Shown one piece after another: positions 43,386 through 53,005 of a stretch of DNA of 64,000 nucleotides. Source of the stretch: Marinobacter azerbaijanicus. Its GTDB lineage: Bacteria > Pseudomonadota > Gammaproteobacteria > Pseudomonadales > Oleiphilaceae. Where the stretch lies: positions 62,001 through 126,000 of the forward strand of contig NZ_JASSVS010000012.1 in NCBI RefSeq assembly GCF_030250645.1, read 5' to 3'. Both the position numbers and the translations under genes were made by a program. Under the pieces are notes generated by a model that worked only from the letters and a program-made list of their open reading frames with translations, had not been told where the DNA came from and did not search any database. Numbering within the stretch: position 1 is the stretch's first letter; each line of letters starts with the position of its first letter.

Positions 43386-44834
43386 ATGAAAGATATTAGG
43401 TTTATTGACACAACTCTGCGTGATGGGCAGCTAAGTCTTTGGGCCTTCAACATGCGCACTGGAATGATGCTGCCCGCGCTTAAAGATATGGATGAAGCCA
43501 GGTTCGAGGCGATAGAGTTCTTTGTTCCGGCTATCCACCTGAAAAAGATGACGCGGGATCTCGGGGAGGATCCTTGGCAGTGGCTGAAACTGGGCACTAA
43601 AATAGCTCGGAAAACGCCGCTTAGGCTTCACGGCGGCTATAAGAGTGGTCTCACAAAAGTTCCCGAGTCGATTAGCAAGCTTTTAATAAAAAAGGTTGTT
43701 GATCATGGGATAACGACCACAAGAATGTCCAACTCCTGGAATGATTTTGATGCGCTCGGTGAAGAAGTGGTTGGTCTCCGGAAGATGGGGATGGAAACGG
43801 TCGTTAACATTATCTACTCCGTATCACCTCGACACACTGATGAATATTATGTTGCCCGCGCAAAAGCTGCAGCTGCCCTGTCTCCCTATAGGATATGCTT
43901 TAAAGACGTAGCAGGACTGCTGACTCCGGAGAGGTTACGGGAGCTGCTTCCCCAGATACAGGCAGCGGTAGGAAAGATAACCCTGGAGTTCCACTGCCAT
44001 TGTAATAATGGCCTTGGGCCGCTGAATATACTGGAAGCGGTCAAGCTCGGGATTGGTCATGTTCACACGGCCATCCCCCCGCTCGCAAATGCTTCGTCCA
44101 ATCCTTCCATTATCAATGTGGAGAAAAACCTGCGAGCCCTCGGTTACAGCTGTGATGTGGATATCGCCAGATTAAAAAGTGTTGAGGAACATTTTGAGAA
44201 CATTGCAAAAATAGAAGGTTTTCCTGTTGGTGTGCCGCTTGAGTATGACCAGATGCAATATCAGCATCAGGTCCCGGGGGGAATGATATCCAATTTGCGT
44301 TATCAACTGCGCCAAGTAGGTTTAGAAGATCGACTCGACGAAACCCTTGAGGAAGCCGGTCGCGTCAGGGCAGATTTCGGCTACCCAATTATGGTCACAC
44401 CACTTGCTCAGTTTGTTGGGAGTCAAGCAGCGATCAACGTTATCACTGGTGAGCGTTACCGGCAGGTCACTGATGAAGTAATCCAATACGCGTGGGGATT
44501 CTGGGGAAGGGAAGCAATTGAGGTAATGGACCCTGACGTGAGAGACAAGATCCTCAACCGTGCGCGCGCAAAACAGCTTGAGAAATGGTCTCCCTCTTCA
44601 TTATCTGTAGGTGAGGTTCGTAAGAAGTATGGGGAACATTTAAGCGACGAAGAACTAATTCTCCGGGCTTATGTTGATGACGAAGCCGTACGCGTCGCGA
44701 GGAACGCACCGGTACCTCAGCCCTATATCACTTCAAGACAGCCATTGATTAAATTGATAGAGCAACTGACCAAGAGTAAAGCCAATACCTATATTTCACT
44801 ACAACGGAAAGGAATGTCGGTACTGCTAAAATAG
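43386..44834 (+). CDS. Biotin-dependent carboxyltransferase subunit, paralogue
   Basis: 482 residues, closely similar throughout to the protein at 14919. It shares DTTLRDGQLSLWAFNMRTG, the variant pocket LHGGYKSG in place of RGQN, FKDVAGLL with the lysine to be carbamylated, FHCHCNNGLGPLN metal histidines, and the PYC_OADA part YPIMVTPLAQFVGSQAAINV. No biotin domain is fused. GGAGG lies five bases before ATG 43386; a GTG six bases earlier is not supported. It lies 53 bases after the TAXI protein and before an enoyl-CoA-hydratase-family gene, so it may carboxylate or decarboxylate a CoA ester or keto acid. No BC/BCCP gene is in this operon. Confidence 0.85.
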   Translation: MKDIRFIDTTLRDGQLSLWAFNMRTGMMLPALKDMDEARFEAIEFFVPAIHLKKMTRDLGEDPWQWLKLGTKIARKTPLRLHGGYKSGLTKVPESISKLLIKKVVDHGITTTRMSNSWNDFDALGEEVVGLRKMGMETVVNIIYSVSPRHTDEYYVARAKAAAALSPYRICFKDVAGLLTPERLRELLPQIQAAVGKITLEFHCHCNNGLGPLNILEAVKLGIGHVHTAIPPLANASSNPSIINVEKNLRALGYSCDVDIARLKSVEEHFENIAKIEGFPVGVPLEYDQMQYQHQVPGGMISNLRYQLRQVGLEDRLDETLEEAGRVRADFGYPIMVTPLAQFVGSQAAINVITGERYRQVTDEVIQYAWGFWGREAIEVMDPDVRDKILNRARAKQLEKWSPSSLSVGEVRKKYGEHLSDEELILRAYVDDEAVRVARNAPVPQPYITSRQPLIKLIEQLTKSKANTYISLQRKGMSVLLK

Positions 44835-44883
44835 TCCTGTAACGATAGAAAGACAAGTAATCGGAGATACCTGGAGGAGCCGT

Positions 44884-45690
44884 GTGGATAACTACGAGAC
44901 AGTGACGGTGGAAAGGGTGGGAAGCATTGCAGTTGTTACCCTGAACAGGCCCAAAAAACGCAACGCGATGAATCCGCAGATGCATCTCGACATGACCAAT
45001 GTGCTGGATTCCATACGGTATGACAACAATATAAAGGTACTGGTTCTAACAGGTGCAGGTAGTGCATTTTCGGCAGGGATGGATCTCAGAGAGCACTTCC
45101 GAGAGTACAAAGATGACCCCGCAGCATACGAGAGAATATCTCGTCTGGGAGCAGAATGGCGAACAAGGACGCTTAAACATTTTCCAAAAGTGACACTTGC
45201 GATGGTCAACGGACACTGTATCGGTGGCGCATTTTCAACCGTTGAGGCATGTGATCTTGCTATTGCCGCAGATGAAGCAGGGTTTTGCTTATCCGAGATC
45301 AACTTCCACATGTTTCCGGGGGGGCCCGTGAGTAAGTCTCTCGCGAATTTGTTGAGGCCGCGCGATGCTCTATTCTACGGGCTTACAGGGCGCACCTTCG
45401 ATGGGGTGGAAGCAGCGCGGATCGGTCTGGTCAATTATTCGGTACCCGGCTCTGAGCTCAAAAACCATGTAATGAACCTGGCCAGTGAGATCGCGGAAAA
45501 AGACGCAGCGGCTCTTCGTGCGACCAAGGAGGCCTACCGGTTTTCCCTCGAGATGAGTTGGGATGCAGCAATGGACTATGCGAGGACTAAAGTGGATCAG
45601 GTCACCCTGCAACAGCATTGGCTATGGAAGGAAGAAGGGATCGATGAGTTTCTACAGAAAAAGGGAGAGCCGGGAAGCGCTCACAAGTAA
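44884..45690 (+). CDS. Enoyl-CoA hydratase family, p-hydroxycinnamoyl-CoA hydratase/lyase-like
   Basis: Crotonase-fold protein of 268 residues. It resembles feruloyl/p-hydroxycinnamoyl-CoA hydratase-lyase more than ordinary enoyl-CoA hydratases: GAGSAFSAGMDLREHFRE (58-75), GHCIGGAFSTVEACDLAIAADEA (110-132) with the conserved serine S118, and LSEINF with catalytic glutamate E138. HCHL enzymes cleave hydroxycinnamoyl-CoA to a benzaldehyde and acetyl-CoA. The start is GTG with GGAGGAG upstream. No feruloyl-CoA synthetase or vanillin dehydrogenase is adjacent, so the substrate may differ. Confidence 0.85.
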   Translation: MDNYETVTVERVGSIAVVTLNRPKKRNAMNPQMHLDMTNVLDSIRYDNNIKVLVLTGAGSAFSAGMDLREHFREYKDDPAAYERISRLGAEWRTRTLKHFPKVTLAMVNGHCIGGAFSTVEACDLAIAADEAGFCLSEINFHMFPGGPVSKSLANLLRPRDALFYGLTGRTFDGVEAARIGLVNYSVPGSELKNHVMNLASEIAEKDAAALRATKEAYRFSLEMSWDAAMDYARTKVDQVTLQQHWLWKEEGIDEFLQKKGEPGSAHK

Positions 45691-45851
45691 AGAAAGACTG
45701 TATAAATGCGAAGGTCGTTTGCACCGTTTAATCATAGAGTGGTCCAGCAATTGGTGTGCTGTAACTGTTTGAATCGCCGTAGTATATAAAGATTTCGGGC
45801 AAATCTTACTGTTCGCTGACACGCGTAAGAATTCGCATCAAGGGTGCATTT

Positions 45852-46562
45852 ATGACAGATAAAACGGTAGAGATTCCAGTTCAAGGTGGTGACGGAAATT
45901 TCAGTGGCTACCTCGCATTGCCACCGAGCGGAGCAGCAGGCCCGGGGATTTTGCTGATTCAGGAAATCTTCGGCGTCAACGAGCATATCCGGAGTGTTGC
46001 TCAGCAATACGCGTTGGACGGCTATGTTGTTTTTGCGCCGGATCTGTTCTGGCGGCTGGAGCCCGGAGTGCAGCTCGGTTACGAAGGGGCAGACAGGGAT
46101 CATGCGGTTAGCTTGATGCAAAAGATGGACTTTGGAAAAGCAGTTGAGGATCTCCGCAGCGCTGTAGAGACGCTTCGCGCTCGTCCGGAGTGCCAGGGAA
46201 CTGTTACCTCGGTTGGCTTTTGTATGGGGGGGCTCCTTTCTTATTTCTGCGGGGTTGAAGGCTTTGTGGATGCATCCGTTTGCTATTATCCCGGAGGGAT
46301 CGCCAACCATCTGGATAAAGCAGACCGGCTTGAGGTGCCCATTCTTTTTCACTTTGCTGCGCAGGATGGTCATATCCCTCTTGATCAGGTGCAGCAGACA
46401 CGAGACGCCTTTTCCGGTCACGAAAATGCGAATGTATTTTTATACGAAGGGGTCGAGCATGGCTTCAATTGTTGGGCGCGTAAGTCATACGATCAGCATG
46501 CCTCGGCGCTGGCTCACGGTCGGTCATTAACGTTTATTGAAGGTGTGAGAGAGTGGGAGTGA
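45852..46562 (+). CDS. Dienelactone hydrolase family protein
   Basis: Alpha/beta hydrolase of 236 residues with the dienelactone hydrolase triad: nucleophile C124 in GFCMGG, D172 in QDGHIP and H203 in EHGFNC, plus the glutamate in QEIFGVN (E38) that holds the cysteine. It hydrolyses lactones or esters such as the dienelactones of modified ortho-cleavage. It sits 161 bases after the crotonase gene. Role in this operon is not determined; a lactone formed from the imported acid would fit. Confidence 0.9.
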   Translation: MTDKTVEIPVQGGDGNFSGYLALPPSGAAGPGILLIQEIFGVNEHIRSVAQQYALDGYVVFAPDLFWRLEPGVQLGYEGADRDHAVSLMQKMDFGKAVEDLRSAVETLRARPECQGTVTSVGFCMGGLLSYFCGVEGFVDASVCYYPGGIANHLDKADRLEVPILFHFAAQDGHIPLDQVQQTRDAFSGHENANVFLYEGVEHGFNCWARKSYDQHASALAHGRSLTFIEGVREWE

Positions 46563-46823
46563 GCCCATCCACTGTATTGCTCCAGTGCCGGTGACCGAGG
46601 TCGTTCTCCATTATTCGGTGAATGGCTTAGTAGGTTTAACCGGAACAGCTTGGCGCTAATAGCTAATAGAGGGAGATGAGTTCCACGGCTGATCGATTCT
46701 TTACGGAAGCTCTTTTGCTGTGGCTGAGGTGCTCGGAAATAAAAGTATTTGTAGTAGTGAGCCTGATTAACGACCCTGAGCGAGATCACCCAACTTGTGA
46801 TGCACTTACAATAAGGATCGTCC

Positions 46824-48800
46824 ATGCTGGAAGAAATTCGTTTATTAGGGGTTAAAGCTCGTAAGTGTTTCTGCTTTCTTCAAAGTACGAACAGGTTGAA
46901 CCCAACTGGCGTCATTGGTTTCGTTATCGCGCTGTTGTCCGTAGTGGGATCCATCGTGACCATATATATGGCGCTATTTGGTTTTTTTTCGATGCTGGTG
47001 TACGTGGGAGTATTCATCACGTTTGTGTTTCCTATCATTTTTCTGACGACCACTGTTTCGAACACAGTAAACCGGATTACCTGGTTCGACATATTCTTGG
47101 CGGTCATTGGGCTGGGTCTAGGAATTTGGTACGTCCTGAATGTCCAGAAATTTGACGACTGGATGATTGGTTTTGACCAGTTCGATACGGCTGAGCGGGT
47201 AGCGGGTGTGCTACTGATACTCTTGGCCTTGGAAGCGGTGAGGCGCGCCACGGGATGGCCATTACTTGCGCTGGCGGCAGGTTTTATTGTTTATACTGTT
47301 TTCGGAGGCGCCGGAAGCGGCATATTTTCCCATGGAGGTGTTGGTCTGGATGCTTTTCTTGAATCACAACTTATCACTCAAAGTGGGATGTTCGGGACGC
47401 CTTTATACGTAGCGGCCACCTACGCTTTTTTGTTCATTCTTTTTGGCGCTTTCTTTGAACGGGCTGGGGGGGGGCAAATGTTCTACGATATCGCTACGGC
47501 GGCAACCGGAAGATTGAGAGGAGGGCCTGCCAAGTCGTGTGTTGCCGCGAGCGCTATGTACGGTTCCATATCCGGTAGTCCGGTTGCGGATGTCGCAACG
47601 ACAGGCCCCATCACAATCCCTGTGATGATGCGCACCGGTCTGACTGCAAAGCATGCGGCGGGCATAGAAGCTGCGGCTTCTTCCGGCGGTGCCCTCTTGC
47701 CACCGGTGATGGGGGCAGTCGCGTTCATAATGGCGGACTTTACCGGAATTCCTTACCACCAAATCATGATTGCGGGTGCGTTATCGGCAATCCTCTACTA
47801 TTTTGGTGTGTTCACCATGGTACATTTTCGGGCCCGCTTAGAAGGCCTGGGGGTGACGCCAGATGAGTACCGTGTTGGTCTGTTACCCGCGTTGCGGCGT
47901 GGTTGGTCAAATATTATCCCTCTCGTTGTACTAACGTGGTATCTCCTGCAAGGATATTCGCCTGCTTACGTTGCTGCAGGTTCAGTGCTTGTAGTTATAC
48001 TGACCAGTTGGATTGTTCGGACTTATGCCATTGGGCCGAGAAGTTTGCTGGATAGCTGTGTTGAAACCTGGTATCGAATTGTGCCGCTGGCTGCGGCAGT
48101 TGCAGCGGCGGGCATTATAGTGGGTTGCCTCTATCTGACAGGTGCCGCGAGCAAGGTCTCTGATTTAGTATTGGCGCTGGCCGGGGGCTACTTGGTGCCT
48201 TCTCTGATCGCGTCAGCTGTCATTCTGATGGTGCTTGGCATGGGCATGCCGACAGTGGCAGTTTACCTGATGGGAGCAGCACTGCTCGCCCCCTTGCTGG
48301 TTGCCGAATTCGGGCTAACGACGCTTCAAGTGCATTTGTTTGTGCTCTATTTCTCCTGTATGTCGGCCATTACCCCACCTGTGGCGGTGGCCTGTTTTAC
48401 GGCGGCCTCAATTGCAGGAGCAAGTCCCTTTGCTGCAGCCGGGGTCGGTTTCAAGTTGGCTATAGCTGGCTATATTCTGCCATTTTTCTTTATTTTTAAT
48501 AGCGGTCTTCTGCTCCAGGGAAGTACGTTACAGATAGTCGGCAGCTTTGTCGCGGCGGCAACCATGGTATTTTGCGTTTCGTTGGCCCTTCATGGATGGA
48601 TCATTAGCCAACGGTTGTCAGCCTTAACAAGATTGGTGTTTGTTGGTTTTGGGGTTTTGGTTATTTACCCTGTCGCTGCGTTGCAAGTGGCCGCTGTTCT
48701 GGCCGCAACAGCTGTTTACGGTGGGTGTTATTGGCGTGCCCAGAGAGAGCACCAAAAATTTATTCGTAAATCAACAGCCAACTCGGGAGTTGGTGGGTGA
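46824..48800 (+). CDS. TRAP transporter fused permease (TAXI type)
   Basis: Membrane protein of 658 residues, about 16 helices, paralogous to the permease at 37450. Key parts are AMYGSISGSPVADVATTGPITIP (about 247-269), AASSGGALLPPVMGAVAF (about 287-304) and MSAITPPVAVACF (about 512-524). AAGGA lies before the ATG. It probably works with the TAXI protein at 42271. A run of nine G's at 47466-47474 encodes part of AGGGQ and could be prone to slippage, but the frame is intact. Confidence 0.93.
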   Translation: MLEEIRLLGVKARKCFCFLQSTNRLNPTGVIGFVIALLSVVGSIVTIYMALFGFFSMLVYVGVFITFVFPIIFLTTTVSNTVNRITWFDIFLAVIGLGLGIWYVLNVQKFDDWMIGFDQFDTAERVAGVLLILLALEAVRRATGWPLLALAAGFIVYTVFGGAGSGIFSHGGVGLDAFLESQLITQSGMFGTPLYVAATYAFLFILFGAFFERAGGGQMFYDIATAATGRLRGGPAKSCVAASAMYGSISGSPVADVATTGPITIPVMMRTGLTAKHAAGIEAAASSGGALLPPVMGAVAFIMADFTGIPYHQIMIAGALSAILYYFGVFTMVHFRARLEGLGVTPDEYRVGLLPALRRGWSNIIPLVVLTWYLLQGYSPAYVAAGSVLVVILTSWIVRTYAIGPRSLLDSCVETWYRIVPLAAAVAAAGIIVGCLYLTGAASKVSDLVLALAGGYLVPSLIASAVILMVLGMGMPTVAVYLMGAALLAPLLVAEFGLTTLQVHLFVLYFSCMSAITPPVAVACFTAASIAGASPFAAAGVGFKLAIAGYILPFFFIFNSGLLLQGSTLQIVGSFVAAATMVFCVSLALHGWIISQRLSALTRLVFVGFGVLVIYPVAALQVAAVLAATAVYGGCYWRAQREHQKFIRKSTANSGVGG

Positions 48801-48846
48801 CAGGAATGGTCATCCGAAACATAGATCGGCATTGATGGGAGGCAAC

Positions 48847-49827
48847 ATGACAACGCTGGTAACTGGTGGGCTAGGCGTCATCGGCTCAATGGTGGCGCGG
48901 GAAATGGTAGCAGCAGGAGAGAGACCGGTTCTTTTCGATCTCCCTGCTGCTTCGCCTCGCCTTCTCTCAGACTTGCTGAAGAGCGTAGATATCGTTCGTG
49001 GCGATTTGCTGGATCAAAGTAACCTGGAGGATGTTATCCGGCAGAAAAAAGTGGATCGGATCATCCACACGGCGGCTTACATCGATCCTGAGCTAGGCCG
49101 GGATGTGGTACGCAGCGTCCAGGTGAACATACTGGCGGCTATGAATATCTTTGAGCTCGCGCGGGCACATAAACAGATTACGCGCGTCGTCTGGTGTAGT
49201 TCGCGGGCGGTATACTCCGAGATGGACGAAGCCGCGAGTCATCCTCATTACCAACCGATTACGGAGGATTACCCACAGGTACGCTCCACGGACCCAAAGA
49301 AACTGTACGATTCCACGAAGCTGTTTTGTGAACACTTGATGATGAAGTATGTGGAAGACTTGGGTCTGGATATCATTGCATTGCGATTTGGCAGCACCTT
49401 CAGTCCGGGTAAAACTGACCACCATGGGCCGTTGGCGGTGGTGAGTCAGATCGTGGAGAAACCGCTGCGAGGTGAGCCGGTGCATATTCCGCGAGGAGGG
49501 CAGCAAAAGAACGACTTTATTTACAATCGCGATACGGCCCATGCCCTGATTCTGGCTTCACAAGTAGAGAATGTACAACACCGTATTTTTCACATTGGCT
49601 CTGGTGAAGGCCGTTCGTTGCGCGATTTCGCTGCAAGTGTGACGAAGGTTATTCCAGAGGCGCGGATTGAGATCGGCGATGGCCTCGACTACCTCAATTT
49701 GGGTCGGCAAATGTACGCCATTTTCGACATCACCCGTGCGAAGGAAGAATTGGGATTCCAGCCACGGTATACGACCGATACTGCCGTCGAGGACTATATC
49801 GCCCTGGTGCGCACACTAAATTTATGA
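48847..49827 (+). CDS. NAD(P)-dependent epimerase/dehydratase family protein
   Basis: Extended short-chain dehydrogenase of 326 residues. The dinucleotide motif VTGGLGVIGS starts at residue 4, with an aspartate at the end of strand 2 (LFDL) suggesting NAD. The catalytic Y-x3-K is in YDSTKLFCEHL (near 155), and the C-terminal FHIGSGEGRSLRDF is typical of sugar epimerase relatives. GGGAGG lies four bases before ATG 48847; a longer frame from 48640 overlaps the permease and is not credible. It is the last gene of the TAXI operon. Substrate unknown. Confidence 0.88.
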   Translation: MTTLVTGGLGVIGSMVAREMVAAGERPVLFDLPAASPRLLSDLLKSVDIVRGDLLDQSNLEDVIRQKKVDRIIHTAAYIDPELGRDVVRSVQVNILAAMNIFELARAHKQITRVVWCSSRAVYSEMDEAASHPHYQPITEDYPQVRSTDPKKLYDSTKLFCEHLMMKYVEDLGLDIIALRFGSTFSPGKTDHHGPLAVVSQIVEKPLRGEPVHIPRGGQQKNDFIYNRDTAHALILASQVENVQHRIFHIGSGEGRSLRDFAASVTKVIPEARIEIGDGLDYLNLGRQMYAIFDITRAKEELGFQPRYTTDTAVEDYIALVRTLNL

Positions 49828-49866
49828 AACCTGTTTTATTGCAATAGATCTCAGGATACGAGCCAA

Positions 49867-51270
49867 TTACCGGGGTGAATTACTGGCCTGTGTCATTAGT
49901 CGAAGGCCACTGAGGCCAGCAGCAATGGCCGCAAACCCTGCTGCAACTATAAATGGAACCCCGTTTCCGGTTGTGGTGTCGATATTGAAAATGAGCGCGA
50001 CGGTTACTGCACCCAAGGTCTGGCCCAGCAGGCGTGCCGTTCCCAACATACCGCTGGCGCCCCCGGTCCGGTTCTCGGGGGCCGTGTTGATAAGGACGCG
50101 ATTGTTGGGCGACTGGAAAAGCGCGAAACCGAGTCCGCAGATCCCCATGCGCCAGGCAATATCGATGTCGCCAGGGTCCGTAGGTAATAATGCCAGCAGA
50201 CTTAGCCCTAGAGTTAGCAACAGCAGGCCTATGCTGCCAAGCACTCCTGCCGGATAACGGTCGGCTAAATGTCCGACGAAAGGCGCTGCAACCATCAACA
50301 TGAAGGGCCACGCGGTTATAAGTAGCCCGGTTTCTACGGGCGTCCTGTGCAAAACATCCTGTAGATAGAATGGAAAGGATACGAAGACCACCATTGATGC
50401 GGCGAAAGCACACACAGATGTCCCTATGGAGAGTGCAAACACCGGAATCCGCAACAGATCCACTGGCAGTAAAGGTGCGGGCAAAGACAACTGCCTACGT
50501 ATAAGGACATAGCCCAGTAAACCGGTGAGCGCAAGTTTCAGCAGGACCAAGCTCGGATTCTCGTTGCTGCCCAGGCCGTCGAGTCCGGTAATAAGGAAGC
50601 CGAAGGTGAGGGCGCTCAGGAGGGCGCTGATAATATCGAACCGATGAGGTGAGCGTGGTGTGTGTGGGAGTGTTTTGATACCAATCACTAACGCAACAAG
50701 TCCCAATGGCACGTTCAATGCGAACAGCCAGGGCCAGTCCGCCACCAGGAGAATAGCGCCGGCTATTGTGGGCCCTGACGCGGCGGCTCCGCCTGTGACC
50801 AGGGCATTCATGGCAATGCCGCGACCGAGGCGGTGGCGGGGCTGAGTAAAACGGACCAATGCCGCAACGACACTCATGATACCGGCGCCACCAAGACCCT
50901 GCACAACGCGTGCGGCGATTAGAAGCGACAGTGAATCAGCGATTGCGCAGACGAAAGTGGCGAGGGTGAATACCACCAGGCCTATATTGAAGACTCGTCG
51001 ATAGCCAATAATTTCGCCTAATGAGGCGAATGGTAGCAGGCCCATCATCACTGCCAACTGATAAGAGTTCACTATCCACACCGAGCTTGCCGGAGTTGCT
51101 CCCAGATCGCGGGCTATAATGGGTAGGGCGACGTTTACGGTAGTACTTTCCAGAACGGCAATGGCCACTGCCAGGCCAAGAGTGAATGTCGCCCAGTGCC
51201 GTTGAGGTAAAGGAAGCCCGTCGGGATATTTTTTTTGATCGGCTTGCAAAATCCCTGTGTCCTTTTGCAT
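49867..51270 (-). CDS. DHA2-type MFS drug/metabolite exporter (EmrB/QacA family)
   Basis: Fourteen-helix major facilitator of 467 residues. The first helix region has LESTTVNVALPIIARDLGA, the family's substrate-entry motif, and motif A appears as FASLGEIIGYRRVF (about 82-95). Helix 5 has the antiporter motif RVVQGLGGAGIMSV (about 115-128). It exports toxic organics with protons. It is the last of nine co-directional genes and may export an intermediate of that pathway. Confidence 0.9.
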   Translation of the reverse strand: MQKDTGILQADQKKYPDGLPLPQRHWATFTLGLAVAIAVLESTTVNVALPIIARDLGATPASSVWIVNSYQLAVMMGLLPFASLGEIIGYRRVFNIGLVVFTLATFVCAIADSLSLLIAARVVQGLGGAGIMSVVAALVRFTQPRHRLGRGIAMNALVTGGAAASGPTIAGAILLVADWPWLFALNVPLGLVALVIGIKTLPHTPRSPHRFDIISALLSALTFGFLITGLDGLGSNENPSLVLLKLALTGLLGYVLIRRQLSLPAPLLPVDLLRIPVFALSIGTSVCAFAASMVVFVSFPFYLQDVLHRTPVETGLLITAWPFMLMVAAPFVGHLADRYPAGVLGSIGLLLLTLGLSLLALLPTDPGDIDIAWRMGICGLGFALFQSPNNRVLINTAPENRTGGASGMLGTARLLGQTLGAVTVALIFNIDTTTGNGVPFIVAAGFAAIAAGLSGLRLMTQASNSPR

Positions 51271-51348
51271 AGTGAGCGGAGCTTCGGTATGCTGGAGCAG
51301 GCGCTTCTGGTCATATCTTCGGAAGGTTTACTTTGGTAGCCGGGTTCG

Positions 51349-52314
51349 TCACTGTTGGGCTTCTGAGCCGGACATCTGGCTCAGAAGAGCATAGACCAAA
51401 CGAGTATAGGGTGCATCTATCCCCAGTTGTTGGTAGCGAGACATCACTGCGCCACAGATGGCATCGAGCTCGAGGGTCCGTCCCTGTTCATAGTCCACCA
51501 GCATGGATGTCTTGATTGCATCAAAACTGCGGATCAAGTGGTACATATCGTCTACATCCTCGTGGGTAAGAAGCACTTCGTCTGCACTTGCGGCTATAGC
51601 AACTTCCCGCATCAGACTGTAAACAATCGGCGCAAAAGGGGGCTCCCGGCTCAGGCTTCGGGTATCTAGGCCTGTCAGTGCAGACAGTGGATTGACGCCA
51701 TTATTGATGGCGAGCTTAAGCCACAACTCCCTCTGTATATTATTGCTGAGTTTGATGGGAACGCCTGACTGCTCAAAGGCAGTGATTACTTTAGCTGGCA
51801 CCCTATCCGGTGAACCATTGGGCCAGGGGCCGATGATCAGCTCTCCCGGTCCCTTCGCCTCTACAGATCCATCGGCAGTCAGATGCGCACCGATTTTCAC
51901 CGCAAGCCCCCCAAACACACAATCTTTCGGAATTACCTCGGCCAGGACATGCTCATTATCTACGCCGTTCTGTAATGAGATGATCGGACAAACCGCATTA
52001 TACTGGGCGAACCACCCGGCAATGGCACCGGCGAGTTCCTTTGTGGCGGAGGACTTTGTGCAAAGAACAAGAGCATGAAACTGCCCGGGGGTATAGTGCT
52101 CAAACAGCTGCCTCAGGTCACAGGCAGTCGGACAGGGTAGTTTATGAAGTTGCGTATCGTGGGATACCCTCAGGCCGGATTCAATCAATTGGCCTAGGCG
52201 TTTCCCACGGGCCACCATCACGCAGCGATGCCCGGCATTTAACAACTTCATTGCGTAAAAACTGCCAATGCCTCCTGCCCCGATAATACCAATCTGTTTA
52301 CCGTGTCTTGCCAT
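51349..52314 (-). CDS. Ketopantoate reductase family (ApbA/PanE-like) protein
   Basis: NADPH-dependent alpha-keto acid reductase family, 321 residues. The N-terminal Rossmann motif GIIGAGGIGSFYAMKL (about 8-23) is followed by KELAGAIAGWF and SLQNGVDNEH (about 118-127). The C-terminal domain has LWLKLAINNGVNPLSALTG with the catalytic lysine near 203. AAGGG lies upstream of the ATG. In a catabolic operon with a ThDP enzyme and an aldehyde dehydrogenase, a role in reducing a pathway 2-oxo acid is more likely than pantothenate synthesis; this is inference. Confidence 0.88.
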   Translation of the reverse strand: MARHGKQIGIIGAGGIGSFYAMKLLNAGHRCVMVARGKRLGQLIESGLRVSHDTQLHKLPCPTACDLRQLFEHYTPGQFHALVLCTKSSATKELAGAIAGWFAQYNAVCPIISLQNGVDNEHVLAEVIPKDCVFGGLAVKIGAHLTADGSVEAKGPGELIIGPWPNGSPDRVPAKVITAFEQSGVPIKLSNNIQRELWLKLAINNGVNPLSALTGLDTRSLSREPPFAPIVYSLMREVAIAASADEVLLTHEDVDDMYHLIRSFDAIKTSMLVDYEQGRTLELDAICGAVMSRYQQLGIDAPYTRLVYALLSQMSGSEAQQ

Positions 52315-52349
52315 GAGAGCCCTTGTCTGAGTCTTATACTGTTTGTTGC

Positions 52350-52973
52350 TTAAGCGTTCCGCAGTTTCTCGAAATACGTGAGCACTTCTTTGAGTGGCAA
52401 GACATCGGCATATTTTGCCTGCAAATCATACAGTGACTGCTGGTGGGCTTCTTGCCAACGGTCTGTCACGGCATCTTCTACGACGATAGGTCGAAAGCCG
52501 TACTGAATAGCATCTACTGCGGTTGCCCTAATGCATCCACTGGTGGAACATCCAGCCAGTATCAGTGTGTCGCGTCCCATGGCGAGTAGTCTGCTTACCA
52601 GGTCAGTACCGAAAAAACATGACGCGTACTTTTTAACCAACAAGCCATCTCTGGGTTCGCGCTGCAATTGTGGCGAGATATCAACACCATTGCTGTCGAA
52701 TTTTAAATCTTCAAGGCCCCCGATTTTGGTGATCCAGATTCCCGCATCCTGCATGGTGTCCGAGTCGTAACTGACGGTTGTGAAAATGACCGGGATATCT
52801 GACTTGTGAGCGCTGTCCAGTAACGTGTTGGCAGCTTCCAGAGTGGCAGGCATGGAAGAGCCAAGGGGTCTTCCTTCTTCAGTGAATGCGCGGGTCAGAT
52901 CAACTATCAGAAGGGCAGGGTGTTTGCCAAAACCCATTCTGCGCCCCCACGTGGCTTCGCTGGAATCGCTCAT
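52350..52973 (-). CDS. Isochorismatase-like cysteine hydrolase (N-carbamoylsarcosine amidase-like)
   Basis: Amide hydrolase of 207 residues with catalytic D25 (LIVDLTRAF), K114 (LVKKYASCFFGT) and C147 (GCSTSGCIRATAVDA). It is clearly related to the protein at 22863, including the conserved C-terminal DL-x2-KYADV segment, but lacks about 20 N-terminal residues. AGAGG precedes the ATG. It follows the two permease genes of an ABC importer, the same association as its paralogue, so it probably hydrolyses an amide or carbamoyl group of the imported ligand. Confidence 0.87.
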   Translation of the reverse strand: MSDSSEATWGRRMGFGKHPALLIVDLTRAFTEEGRPLGSSMPATLEAANTLLDSAHKSDIPVIFTTVSYDSDTMQDAGIWITKIGGLEDLKFDSNGVDISPQLQREPRDGLLVKKYASCFFGTDLVSRLLAMGRDTLILAGCSTSGCIRATAVDAIQYGFRPIVVEDAVTDRWQEAHQQSLYDLQAKYADVLPLKEVLTYFEKLRNA

Positions 52974-53005
52974 GCTGTTTTCCTCTGGTTCAATATTTCA
53001 AATGC

